DNA of 64,000 nt from an uncultured Pelagibacteraceae bacterium (GTDB lineage: Bacteria > Pseudomonadota > Alphaproteobacteria > Pelagibacterales > Pelagibacteraceae). Below the pieces are notes generated by a model. The model had not been told where the DNA came from. It worked only from the letters and a program-made list of their open reading frames with translations, and made no database searches. The position numbers were made by a program, and so were the translations under genes. Below are positions 38,635 through 46,843 of the stretch, one piece after another (within the stretch, counting starts at the first letter, position 1; every line of letters starts with the position of its first letter). Location of the stretch: contig CACORY010000001.1 of NCBI GenBank assembly GCA_902629695.1, positions 92,566 to 156,565 of the forward strand, read 5' to 3'.

Positions 38635-39947
38635 TATCTTACTAATCCTCCTAATGGTCTATTTCTCCAAGACCTTACTTTTTTTGATAAAATTTTTACG
38701 GCTAAACTGATCGTGTTTTGATCTTTACTTCTAATAGCTTGTTTTAATAAATGAGTTGCATAATATTTTCTTGAGGCCTTACTCATCCAATTTGGAATTT
38801 TGGCAAATTTATCAACTACATTTAAACCAACTGGGAAACCATAGTTAGGTAATAATCTTGCTGTAGCTAAAATATATTCATAATCTTTAATTAAGTTTTT
38901 TGATGGATTTAATGATTCAATTCTAATTGGAGCTGAATGATCATTAATTTTAATATATCCGATATGAACACTTGGAAAAGAGTCCATTTTATCTTCCCAA
39001 GCTGATCCTGAGGTAACACTAAATCCTTTAATTTGTTTTTTTACTTCAAGAGGTTTAATTGCTTGGCCACTTTGTAAAATTATTTCTAATAAGTGAGAGT
39101 CTGTAATTTTGTATTTTTTGATGGTTGCAAGGGTGTTTTTAAAATCTTTTTCTGAAATAGTTCCTTTTGACTTATAGTTAAACAGCAAGTTTTTGATATA
39201 GGGTGCTGAATTAGATGTTTCCACAATTCCATAAATAGGAAACTTACTTTTCTTAATTGAATTAAGGGCCTCTAAATAGACATTGATGAAATGTCTTGCT
39301 TCTGCATTAAGCTTATTTTTATTGTAAAAAGGAAGCATATTTTCTACAGCAAACTTTGTAAAAGTTGGAAAACCCATTACTGTAAATGGCATTACAGTTG
39401 CTTCAATAGGGCCATGTAAAAAACAGTAATCAAATTTCCTATTTAATAAGATGTGTTTAACAATTGTAACTGCTTCAAAAATTATTCTAGCGCCATCTTT
39501 TTTCTTATTAAGCATTTGATCTTCATCAAAGTCATCTTCAGCAAAGTCATAGAGTTCATTTTTAGGGTCATATAGATCACCTAAAAACACCATACTTTCT
39601 TCAAAGAATTCTCTATTTTTATCTGCAGCATCTGGCTTAACGATGTAGCTGCCAGTTCTAATACTAAGTGGTGCGCTACTGATTATAGATGTTTTATCAA
39701 CTCCTCCATCTACAAAGCATGAAGTTTTACATTTATTTTCAGACCAGAAATCTTTTCCTTTATATTCAAGGTTTGTAATTAAATTTGCATCTTCTAAAAT
39801 TCTCTGAACAGTAAGGGCAACTTGAGTGCTAACATCTAGAAAGTTATTTTGTACTTTTGGAGATGCTGAAACAGCATTTTTTACAAAATTAGTAAATAAA
39901 GATGAGTTTGATTTTATTTTATTTTTAATATCTGTTTCGTTACTCAT
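38634..39947 (-). CDS. nurA: NurA-like nuclease partner of HerA
   Basis: The chosen ATG at 39947 has GGAG seven bases upstream; a TTG at 39962 would be in frame but lacks this. The protein is 437 aa. NurA-like features in order are FVDGGVD (catalytic Asp about 80), GARIIFEAVTIVKHIL (Glu about 158), CFLHGPIE (about 175-182, where NurA usually has L-D-G-S-L), IYGIVETSN, PIRIESLN and LPNYGFPVGLNVVDKFAKI. The second motif has His in place of Asp. NurA is an RNase-H-fold 5'-3' and endonuclease that works inside the HerA ring in end resection. It shares one base with herA. Family call is from motif pattern plus the HerA neighbour. Confidence 0.75.
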   Translation of the reverse strand: MSNETDIKNKIKSNSSLFTNFVKNAVSASPKVQNNFLDVSTQVALTVQRILEDANLITNLEYKGKDFWSENKCKTSCFVDGGVDKTSIISSAPLSIRTGSYIVKPDAADKNREFFEESMVFLGDLYDPKNELYDFAEDDFDEDQMLNKKKDGARIIFEAVTIVKHILLNRKFDYCFLHGPIEATVMPFTVMGFPTFTKFAVENMLPFYNKNKLNAEARHFINVYLEALNSIKKSKFPIYGIVETSNSAPYIKNLLFNYKSKGTISEKDFKNTLATIKKYKITDSHLLEIILQSGQAIKPLEVKKQIKGFSVTSGSAWEDKMDSFPSVHIGYIKINDHSAPIRIESLNPSKNLIKDYEYILATARLLPNYGFPVGLNVVDKFAKIPNWMSKASRKYYATHLLKQAIRSKDQNTISLAVKILSKKVRSWRNRPLGGLVR

Positions 39948-40307
39948 CTGTTTGCTCCACAAAAATATTGAATTTTAGTTCCTCGAATATTTGTTCGAAT
40001 AGTCAATTTTTTATTTGAAAATTTGTTAAATCGTCTTTTTAAGATTTGTTTAAATACCCAACATGATTTTCTACTAGTAAAACTTCTTAAATGAATTTTA
40101 GTAACTTTGTTTTTAGCCTTAGTATTGCAGCTGTTGAAAGACCCTTGGTTATGAAAGAAAGGGAAATGAAGGGAGCCAAGAGTACGAGGCGTTGCCGCTA
40201 CTCGACAGCTGCTTTTACTAAAGCTAATTACGTTATTTGAAGTGAACCTCCTGTTGTTAAGTTTATTTTTAAAGTTAAAACGCATAATCATATACATACT
40301 CCCAAGA
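39948..40307. other. 360-base non-coding gap between sigma and nurA genes
   Basis: This is the only stretch over 300 bases without a credible gene. A 129-codon minus-strand frame covers it, but its product has no Asp or Glu at all and overlaps the sigma gene, so it is not accepted. Around 40127-40212 the sequence is unusually GC-rich and foldable (listed separately). The rest is AT-rich. The region may hold the nurA-herA leader, a small RNA, or both. Confidence 0.7.
40127..40212. ncRNA. candidate structured RNA or cis-regulatory element
   Basis: Arms 40127-40137 (GCAGCTGTTGA) and 40202-40212 (TCGACAGCTGC) pair over 11 bases with one wobble. Inside, CTTGG (40144-40148) pairs with CCAAG (40176-40180), and AGTA (40181-40184) with TACT (40199-40202), giving a possible three-way junction. 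G+C is 45 of 86 bases, far above the surrounding DNA, a known sign of structured RNA in AT-rich genomes. The loop on the plus strand is A/G-rich (GAAAGAAAGGGAAATGAAGG), hinting at plus-strand transcription, but as a nurA leader it would be read on the minus strand. It matches no RNA family I recognise. Confidence 0.5.
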
Positions 40308-41219
40308 CTAGCTTGGTAAACGATACCCATCATGTTGTTGTACTTTTTGGGAAATACTTTTTATTAAGAAAGAAAATCGTTGTTTTGAAATATTTAAGGT
40401 ATTCTGAATAAATCTTTTATCATTTCCATCATTAAGTAAATATAAAAGTTCCCATTCTTTTTGAGTTAAGATTTTTTTATATTTATCAATATTTCTTTGA
40501 TTATTTTTTTCTATATAATAATCTTCTAGATTTTTAGGCTGATTAACCGTTGGATCAATTATTCCTTCTGATGATGCAAAATCAACGAAACTCCATAGAT
40601 CTTTATTATCGAAATTACTTTCGGTTATATGATTTTCATTATCAATACCTTGATGAACAAATTGAACTTCTTTTAATGTCTCTATTTTGCAACCAAACTC
40701 TTTGATAAGTATTGAGTCTTCTATCTTTGTACTGATATCAAGTTTCAATTTTTTTTTAATTTTTTTTAGTTTTTTATAATAATTGTAGAAAACTTTTTTA
40801 AATTCTGCCCCTTTTTCAACACTAAATAAAGGATCATAATTTGTTTTCTTTTTATTAAGATATTTAGAAATATTAAGACAAATGGTTTTAGTAAAGGCAC
40901 CACTTTTATCTTCATGAGCTCCTTTCGTTTTATCAAATGAATTAATACCGTTGATTATTCCTTTAATTCCAGTTTGAATTATATCTTCTCTATGCCATGG
41001 GTTTGAATTTTGGCCATTAAATATTCTCTTAGAATCTTTCAATACTTTAGGAAGGTATCTATTGATTATTAATGTCTTAGCGTATTGTGATTGAGAATTA
41101 TTGGCTTTAGCAATATCTAAAAGTTCAAGATCAGTCTTATTTTTGATGTTATTTGGAAGATTTTCGCAATAAGTTTTTATTGCTAAAAGACTGTTATATT
41201 GTGTGTTTTTGTGCTGCAT
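40308..41219 (-). CDS. divergent sigma-70-like factor resembling T4 gp55
   Basis: The protein is 303 aa. Residues 45-115 look like sigma region 2: LIINRYLPKVLKDSKRIF, then PWHREDIIQTGIKGIINGINSFDKTKG, then AFTKTICLNISKYLNKK. The W-x-x-E-x-I-x-x-GI...FD-x-TK...T-x-x-C-x-N spacing recalls T4-type late sigma gp55 more than RpoD or RpoH. Residues about 250-290 (LTQKEWELLYLL, then NTLNISKQRFSFLIKSI) resemble a region 4 helix-turn-helix. It would direct core RNA polymerase to specific promoters, perhaps those of the island. It has its own consensus -35 promoter. Assignment is from motif shape only. Confidence 0.65.
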   Translation of the reverse strand: MQHKNTQYNSLLAIKTYCENLPNNIKNKTDLELLDIAKANNSQSQYAKTLIINRYLPKVLKDSKRIFNGQNSNPWHREDIIQTGIKGIINGINSFDKTKGAHEDKSGAFTKTICLNISKYLNKKKTNYDPLFSVEKGAEFKKVFYNYYKKLKKIKKKLKLDISTKIEDSILIKEFGCKIETLKEVQFVHQGIDNENHITESNFDNKDLWSFVDFASSEGIIDPTVNQPKNLEDYYIEKNNQRNIDKYKKILTQKEWELLYLLNDGNDKRFIQNTLNISKQRFSFLIKSISQKVQQHDGYRLPS

Positions 41220-41262
41220 TCATAAGATTGGTGCACAAAAAAATTATTTAATCTTATAAACT

Positions 41263-41291
41263 TATTTATTCTTGGAATTCTTATCTGTCAA
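41263..41291 (-). promoter_or_regulatory. sigma-70 promoter of the gp55-like sigma gene
   Basis: On the minus strand a perfect TTGACA (plus coordinates 41286-41291) is followed after 17 bases by TAAATA (41263-41268), and the gene starts about 44 bases further on. A perfect -35 is rare in this window, so the gene is probably read by the housekeeping sigma factor. Confidence 0.55.
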
Positions 41292-41331
41292 CGATCTGAT
41301 ATAAATCTTATATTACAAAAAAGTAACAAAT

Positions 41332-42435
41332 TTAAGGCAGATTCTCTCTTTTTTTTGCATCCTGGATCAAATAATTAGAAATATCCCTCATTTGTGAGAT
41401 GTTTTTATTAGTTATCACAGTTAATTCCATTTTATTGTTCAATTTTGAGTTGTTATTTTCATCCACAATTTCGACTCCAAAGTCACTTTTAATTGCGTAA
41501 AAATTTATATTCTCAATTTTTGTGCTTTGATCAATTTTTTTACCTAAAATCCAATGTCTTTTATGTTTCCATCCTAGACGACCAGGCATATCTTTTTGTT
41601 TAATAATTTTTACCTTAGCTTTAATTTTATTTTCTTTGTTATTATAAAACAACAATTCCTCAATCTTGCTTTCTAGTAATTTTATTTCATTAACTGAAAT
41701 AGTTTTTTTTTGTTCTTTAGTAAGGCAAGAAGGAATGTCTGTAAGAACCTTAAATTCTGATGGTTTTATATTTTCAGGTAATTTTTGCCACCATTTATAA
41801 AGTAAATTAACTCCGTATTCTATTTTTCTTAAATTTTCTAAAATATATCCAGAGGATTTATTTTTGAAATCAATAAGACTTGAGCAAAAAATACTATCTT
41901 GATTAGGTAATACATAATTACTTAATTCTTTATGGTAAATATTAACCATATTAATTTTTGATTCACGAGAGGAAGATTTGGATTGTATAAAAATTTTTAA
42001 TTTTCCTAAGAATTTCATTGAAAATTCGTAAGTACTATTTTTAAAATCTTCTGGGTAAAAATTTCCTTCGAGTATTTTTATTTTTAACTCTCTATTAATT
42101 TGGTTTTTAAAATTTTTTATAAAGTCGATTGGTATTTCACTTTTTTCTTTTTCATCAGTTTTGAATTCAAGACTTTGATTTAAATTATTAAGCGCATCTT
42201 CTAATAAAACTTTTTTTTCTGTAAGGGATAAATTATTTAAACTATCATTTGATAGATCATTAATTATTTTTCCTAAAAATTGTTTGATATCATTTTTAGA
42301 ATCTGAAATAAGAATAGCTTTTTGATTAAGATTAAAATCACTTAAGTCTATATTAAAATTACTTAGATCATTAGATTTCAATTCTTTAAAATTCTTAAAA
42401 TAATTATGATCGATTGAATAAGTAACAAAAGGCAT
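41332..42435 (-). CDS. unrecognised partner protein of the AAA ATPase
   Basis: The frame is open from 42501, but the ATG at 42435 (MPFVTYSIDHNYFKNF) lies two bases after the ATPase stop and is the natural coupled start, giving 367 aa. The product is mostly soluble and charged. It has a helical middle part (residues about 60-230) and a C-terminal beta-like part with KAKVKIIKQKDMPGRLGWKHKRHWILGKKI. No nuclease, TOPRIM or protease motif was recognised. Its strict pairing with the DUF3696-type ATPase suggests an effector or adaptor in a two-gene system. Function is not assigned. Confidence 0.65.
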   Translation of the reverse strand: MPFVTYSIDHNYFKNFKELKSNDLSNFNIDLSDFNLNQKAILISDSKNDIKQFLGKIINDLSNDSLNNLSLTEKKVLLEDALNNLNQSLEFKTDEKEKSEIPIDFIKNFKNQINRELKIKILEGNFYPEDFKNSTYEFSMKFLGKLKIFIQSKSSSRESKINMVNIYHKELSNYVLPNQDSIFCSSLIDFKNKSSGYILENLRKIEYGVNLLYKWWQKLPENIKPSEFKVLTDIPSCLTKEQKKTISVNEIKLLESKIEELLFYNNKENKIKAKVKIIKQKDMPGRLGWKHKRHWILGKKIDQSTKIENINFYAIKSDFGVEIVDENNNSKLNNKMELTVITNKNISQMRDISNYLIQDAKKRENLP

Positions 42436-42436
42436 T

Positions 42437-44911
42437 TTAAGATGTAAGTATTTCCATTCTTTCTGTAAAAAAGCCACCAGGCCATTTTTTTTCAAATCCA
42501 CCTTGAGAGTTTAACGGAAGATGATGAACTTCAGAATCTCCTAATTTATTCCTTGAAATATAATTAATTGAAACTTCATTTGATTTCAAAATTCCTTTTT
42601 GAACAAGTTTTTGTACTTGTAAAACAAATAATTCACTATGTGTCTCTAAAATAAAAGTTCTAGAAATTCTACTTTTGATAATCTTAGCTATTAATTCAAT
42701 TATTTTTGATTGGTACTTCGGATGCCAATTATTTTCTAATTCTTGAACAAGATATGTTAAGTTAGGTCGATCAGATAAAATTTGAGCTAAAAAAGGAATT
42801 ATATTAGTTGGACCTTTGCCAACCTCTTCACCATGAATATAAAATTTTCTTTTAAATTTTAGATCTTGCAGCATAATAAATTTATTCCTTCTATACATGC
42901 CCATACCTGTTGGATACATCAATCCTCGCCTTTGTGCATTTCTAAACACATTATATAAATTTGGGTCTTTAAGAATTTTTTTAAGAAATTTTGGAGTAAC
43001 GACTACTAACTTTAAATTCAAAACATCTTTTAAAATTTTATTTAATTCTTTTCTTAATTTTGGATTATTAGAAATTATATTGTCAAAATTTGCCCCATTT
43101 GCTGCAATTCTATGTGAATCTATCACCCTTTTTTGTCTCTCAACAAATTCTTTTCTAATTTTTTCGTCTTGTTCTGCAATTTCAGACCTACTCAATTGTT
43201 TTTCTTTAGCCATGTTTTCAATTTTTGATAAAAAGTCATCTGGATAATCTCCCTCATTTGGAACAGACCAAAATACATCAGTTTTATTTGGGTGACATAT
43301 TACAAGATTATTAACTATTTTTTTTATTTGAGAAACACATTTTCTAAAAATATTAATACTAGGATTGAATAAAAAACCAGGTTCAATATTCCCATAAATA
43401 TCTTTACCTTTATAAAATATGTTGTGTGCTCCACCTTCAATAAATTTAGTTATATATCTAAAAACACCATAAGTCGTTGACGAGTGACGGCCATTTTCTC
43501 TGATTATCCAAAAATTTACATTAGAACTTTTTTTTGTTGCTCTTACTTTGAATAGACCCTTTGTTTCGAAAGATGCATGACTTGCAAATTGTAGGAAGGT
43601 TTTTGGTTTTTTGGCTTGTAATAAATTATCTATTACCAACATATTGATATCGTTAAAGTCATTGGCTACCATCATACAAAAATTTATTTCGCAATGTCTT
43701 TTGAAATTTAGTTCTTTATACTTTTTTGCAAATTTGTCTTCTCCGTAAAAATGATCATCCTCTGCAAATACTATTCCTAACTCTCTCTCAAAATTTTTAT
43801 CTTTTTCGTAAATTTTAGTAATATTATCCATCCATTTTTTATCTCGAGATGAAATTTTTTTACGTTTCGTTTTAAAGCTAGAATCAAAGTTATTTAAGAT
43901 ATCATAATAATGATTAATTTCTGATTCTATTAAAGATAAATTTTTTGAACTATTATCTTCCTCTATAATCCTTTTAACCAAATAATATATTGTTACTTCT
44001 AAATGATTTCTTTCTATAAATTTTTGAGTAAAGTAATTTATAGTTGCAAATTTTTTAGAGAGTAATTTAAAAGCCTCTTTCCTAAAAAAAATATTTTTAT
44101 CATCTTTGAAAGTTTTTTTATAAGAGTTGTAATAATCCTTCCAACTGTTCTTATCAATAATTATGTCGTAGTCACTATAAAGCTCTTTGTCTACAAAATA
44201 ATCAGGTTCTGCTATAGGCCTACCCCTATGATATGTACCACTATATCTATCTGGTCTTGTTAAAATTTTATTAAATCTTTCACTGATATAACCAACTTCG
44301 TTTGTATCAATAATCCTTTTATAATTTTTATCAATTCTTTTTAATTTTACTAATTTTTCATCGTTATCTTTTTTTATTTCTATACTATCAATTTTACTTA
44401 CCTTTTTTTTCTTGTTATATTTTATTACTAAAGTCATTTTAATTGGAATAGAAAAAACCTCCTCTTTTTTGACAGTAATTTTTTGATCAGGTATGAAATA
44501 TGTTGAAACTGTTTGCAAGGATTTATCCTGACTAAATTGATGATAAATGGTTTCTTTTTTAATATTTTCAAAAAAATTATTTAGATCATCTACAAACGTA
44601 GGATAGTGAATATCCATTTTTATTTCTATTTTAATTTCTTTTTTATTGAGCCTTGACGAGTAAAAGTGAATTTTTTTTGATGAAATATTCTGAATATTCT
44701 CATTTCTATAAAATGGAGAGTCCTTCTGACTTACATTTTTACCTCTTTTTACCTCGTGTTCAGAAAAAATATTATGAATAATATCAAAAGTTTTTAGTAA
44801 AGTAGTTTTTCCAGAACTATTTTCTCCATAGAGAAGTGTTAAAGGGGCAATCTTTAAATTCTGCTCTTTTGAAAATGTTTTTATATTTCTTATTGTTATT
44901 TGTTTGTACAT
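42437..44911 (-). CDS. AAA/ABC-type ATPase with DUF3696-like C-terminus
   Basis: The protein is 824 aa, SMC/OLD-like. It starts YKQITIRNIKTFSKEQ with Walker A GENSSGKT (29-36). A very long middle region of about 650 residues follows. Near residue 720 comes VQELENNWHPKYQ (Walker B and signature region), then FILETHSELFVLQVQKLVQKG and the tail WPGGFFTERMEIL, which is the hallmark of DUF3696. No TOPRIM nuclease is visible, so any nuclease activity would come from the partner. Such ATPases are common in anti-phage operons. It is divergent from rmuC across 113 bases and is followed by the partner gene after one base. Confidence 0.8.
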   Translation of the reverse strand: MYKQITIRNIKTFSKEQNLKIAPLTLLYGENSSGKTTLLKTFDIIHNIFSEHEVKRGKNVSQKDSPFYRNENIQNISSKKIHFYSSRLNKKEIKIEIKMDIHYPTFVDDLNNFFENIKKETIYHQFSQDKSLQTVSTYFIPDQKITVKKEEVFSIPIKMTLVIKYNKKKKVSKIDSIEIKKDNDEKLVKLKRIDKNYKRIIDTNEVGYISERFNKILTRPDRYSGTYHRGRPIAEPDYFVDKELYSDYDIIIDKNSWKDYYNSYKKTFKDDKNIFFRKEAFKLLSKKFATINYFTQKFIERNHLEVTIYYLVKRIIEEDNSSKNLSLIESEINHYYDILNNFDSSFKTKRKKISSRDKKWMDNITKIYEKDKNFERELGIVFAEDDHFYGEDKFAKKYKELNFKRHCEINFCMMVANDFNDINMLVIDNLLQAKKPKTFLQFASHASFETKGLFKVRATKKSSNVNFWIIRENGRHSSTTYGVFRYITKFIEGGAHNIFYKGKDIYGNIEPGFLFNPSINIFRKCVSQIKKIVNNLVICHPNKTDVFWSVPNEGDYPDDFLSKIENMAKEKQLSRSEIAEQDEKIRKEFVERQKRVIDSHRIAANGANFDNIISNNPKLRKELNKILKDVLNLKLVVVTPKFLKKILKDPNLYNVFRNAQRRGLMYPTGMGMYRRNKFIMLQDLKFKRKFYIHGEEVGKGPTNIIPFLAQILSDRPNLTYLVQELENNWHPKYQSKIIELIAKIIKSRISRTFILETHSELFVLQVQKLVQKGILKSNEVSINYISRNKLGDSEVHHLPLNSQGGFEKKWPGGFFTERMEILTS

Positions 44912-45024
44912 ATCATCTAAACTTTAAGAAAAATATTATTTTAATAATATATCTATTCCTCTTTTAAGTATAAAATTATTTTTTTCTTGTTTACTCTGAT
45001 TAAAAAAGGAATAATTACCTTTCT

Positions 45025-46119
45025 ATGCAAGATTCGTTAATATATTTACTTTTAGCACTCGTTGTAGTGGTGATTTTTTTATTACTTAGACAAAGAAATA
45101 ATAACAATAATCAAAGTGAGAATAAAGAAGCAGAGGAATTAGCTAATTTAAATGCTGAAATAGTGAGGTTGAAAGACAGCCTTAATTCTACAATCAATAC
45201 ATCATTAAGTTCGATGTCTACTTCATTTAATTCTTTATCAACTGGGGTCACAAAAGATATGACTGAGGCTTTAACAAAAGTAGATGAGAAGGTTGGGAAT
45301 TTTAACGAGCAAGTAAAATTGCTAAATCAAAGCCAAGAGGGGATTACTAAAATTTTAGCGGGGGTTAAAAAGTATGGAACTTTGGCTGAGTATTCTTTGG
45401 ATGCTTTAATTAAAGATTTATTACCGGCGTCTCAATTTATGACCAATGTAAAAATGAAGGAAGATACCAGCGAGAATGTAGAATTTGCAATCAAGCTCCA
45501 AGGAGATGTTTTGGTTCCAGTAGACTCTCATTTTCCAGTAGAAAAATTTAAGGCAATTACAGATGCTTATGATGCGGATGATAAAAAAGCAGTTGCGGAT
45601 GCTAGAACCAAATTAGCAAGTGCATTTAAGGCCAAAGCAAAAAGTGTCATGGAGAAATATATTGTTCCACCTAAAACTTCAAATTTTGCAATAGTTTATG
45701 CTCCTACAGAGAGTCTTTATAAAGAATTAACTGAGTATCAAGACCCAAGCACCAAAGAGCTATTAACTCAAGAATTAATGAAAAAATATAAAATAGTAAT
45801 TTGTGGCCCAAATACTCTCTCAGCTTATTTACAATCTTTACATATGGGCTTTCAGTCTCTTAAAATTTCAAAACACGCAACAGAGATTTATGATCATTTA
45901 AAAACTATAAGTACGAGATTTTCTAGTCATTTTGATAATATTTATAAATTAAGAAAAAAACTTGAAGAGGCCATGACGGTTGTTGATAGTTTTGGAAAAG
46001 ATGCAAGATCAATTACTAGAACTTTAGAAAATATAAAAGATCCCGAGCAAGTTGAAAAAGCTGTACTGACAGAGAACGTTGAGAGTTTTGTTGAAAGAAA
46101 TAAACAAGTTAAAAAATAA
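45025..46119 (+). CDS. rmuC: DNA recombination protein RmuC
   Basis: The protein is 364 aa. It has an N-terminal membrane anchor (LIYLLLALVVVVIFLLL), then a coiled coil (residues 30-115), then the RmuC domain with GDVLVPVDSHFPVEKFKAI (near residue 155), VPPKTSNFAIVYAPTESLY and CGPNTLSAYLQSL. RmuC limits DNA inversions at short inverted repeats and is a predicted nuclease-like protein. It heads a plus-strand set with two exonucleases. Confidence 0.93.
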   Translation: MQDSLIYLLLALVVVVIFLLLRQRNNNNNQSENKEAEELANLNAEIVRLKDSLNSTINTSLSSMSTSFNSLSTGVTKDMTEALTKVDEKVGNFNEQVKLLNQSQEGITKILAGVKKYGTLAEYSLDALIKDLLPASQFMTNVKMKEDTSENVEFAIKLQGDVLVPVDSHFPVEKFKAITDAYDADDKKAVADARTKLASAFKAKAKSVMEKYIVPPKTSNFAIVYAPTESLYKELTEYQDPSTKELLTQELMKKYKIVICGPNTLSAYLQSLHMGFQSLKISKHATEIYDHLKTISTRFSSHFDNIYKLRKKLEEAMTVVDSFGKDARSITRTLENIKDPEQVEKAVLTENVESFVERNKQVKK

Positions 46120-46156
46120 TTTCTTTTTTCAGATAATACCGACTATAAGAAATCAC

Positions 46157-46840
46157 ATGCGTTGGAACAAAAAATATGACTATCCTAAAAGTATAAGATC
46201 AATAGAAAACGGTATTAGAAAATACGTAATTGGAGATACTAAACTTCCATCAGTGACAAGTATTCTTGACCAAACACGCTCTGAGGAAGACAAAGCAGCA
46301 TTAGCAAATTGGCGGGAAAGAACACCAAATGCTGAAGCAATTACTTCTGCAGCTGCCTCTCGCGGGTCAAAAATGCACGCATACCTGGAGTCATTTATTT
46401 TAAACAGAGAAAATTTAAGTTTTTTTGATGATGGTGAACAACATAAGTTAATGGCAAAACAAATTATCGAAAAAGGTTTAATCAATAGACTAGAGGAGGT
46501 GTGGGGGGTTGAGGCAACTCTTTTTTATCCTGAGAGATATAGTGGGACTTGTGATGCTGTGGGCATCTATGATGGTCAGCAAGCAATTGTAGATTTCAAA
46601 CAAAGTAACAAACCAAAAAAAGCTGAATATATTGATAGTTGGCTACTACAAACTGCAGCTTATTCTTTAGCTCATAATACGGTGTACAAATCGAATATCA
46701 CATCCTGTGTGATTTTAGTTTGCACAGTTGATAATTTGTTTCAAGAGTTTAAGATTCAAGGGCCCGAACTTATAACATATCAAAATTTGTTTTTAGGTAG
46801 ATTAAAAAAATTTAATGAGATGAATAATTTGGTTTTATAA
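46157..46840 (+). CDS. PD-(D/E)XK phage-type exonuclease
   Basis: The start MRWNKKYDYPKS at 46157 is preferred over an in-frame ATG at 46079 inside rmuC. The protein is 227 aa. It has LPSVTSILDQT, LANWRERTPN, SRGSKMHAYLESF and the nuclease core YSGTCDAVGIYDGQQAIVDFKQS (D...DxK). The 'PSVTSIL...GS-K-x-H' opening is like exonucleases of T4-like cyanophages and marine bacteria. It probably resects double-stranded DNA ends. It is four bases from the exonuclease I gene. Confidence 0.8.
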   Translation: MRWNKKYDYPKSIRSIENGIRKYVIGDTKLPSVTSILDQTRSEEDKAALANWRERTPNAEAITSAAASRGSKMHAYLESFILNRENLSFFDDGEQHKLMAKQIIEKGLINRLEEVWGVEATLFYPERYSGTCDAVGIYDGQQAIVDFKQSNKPKKAEYIDSWLLQTAAYSLAHNTVYKSNITSCVILVCTVDNLFQEFKIQGPELITYQNLFLGRLKKFNEMNNLVL

Positions 46841-46843
46841 AAA

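Noticed and set aside
39944-40333. 129-codon minus-strand frame over the sigma-nurA gap
   Set aside because: Its product has no Asp or Glu, overlaps the sigma and nurA genes and covers the GC-rich foldable element. It is most likely non-coding.
42436-42501. Longer start of the ATPase partner gene
   Set aside because: It would overlap the ATPase by 65 bases, and the ATG at 42435 sits in the normal coupled position.
46079-46156. Longer start of the phage-type exonuclease
   Set aside because: It lies inside rmuC, and the conserved part begins at 46157.
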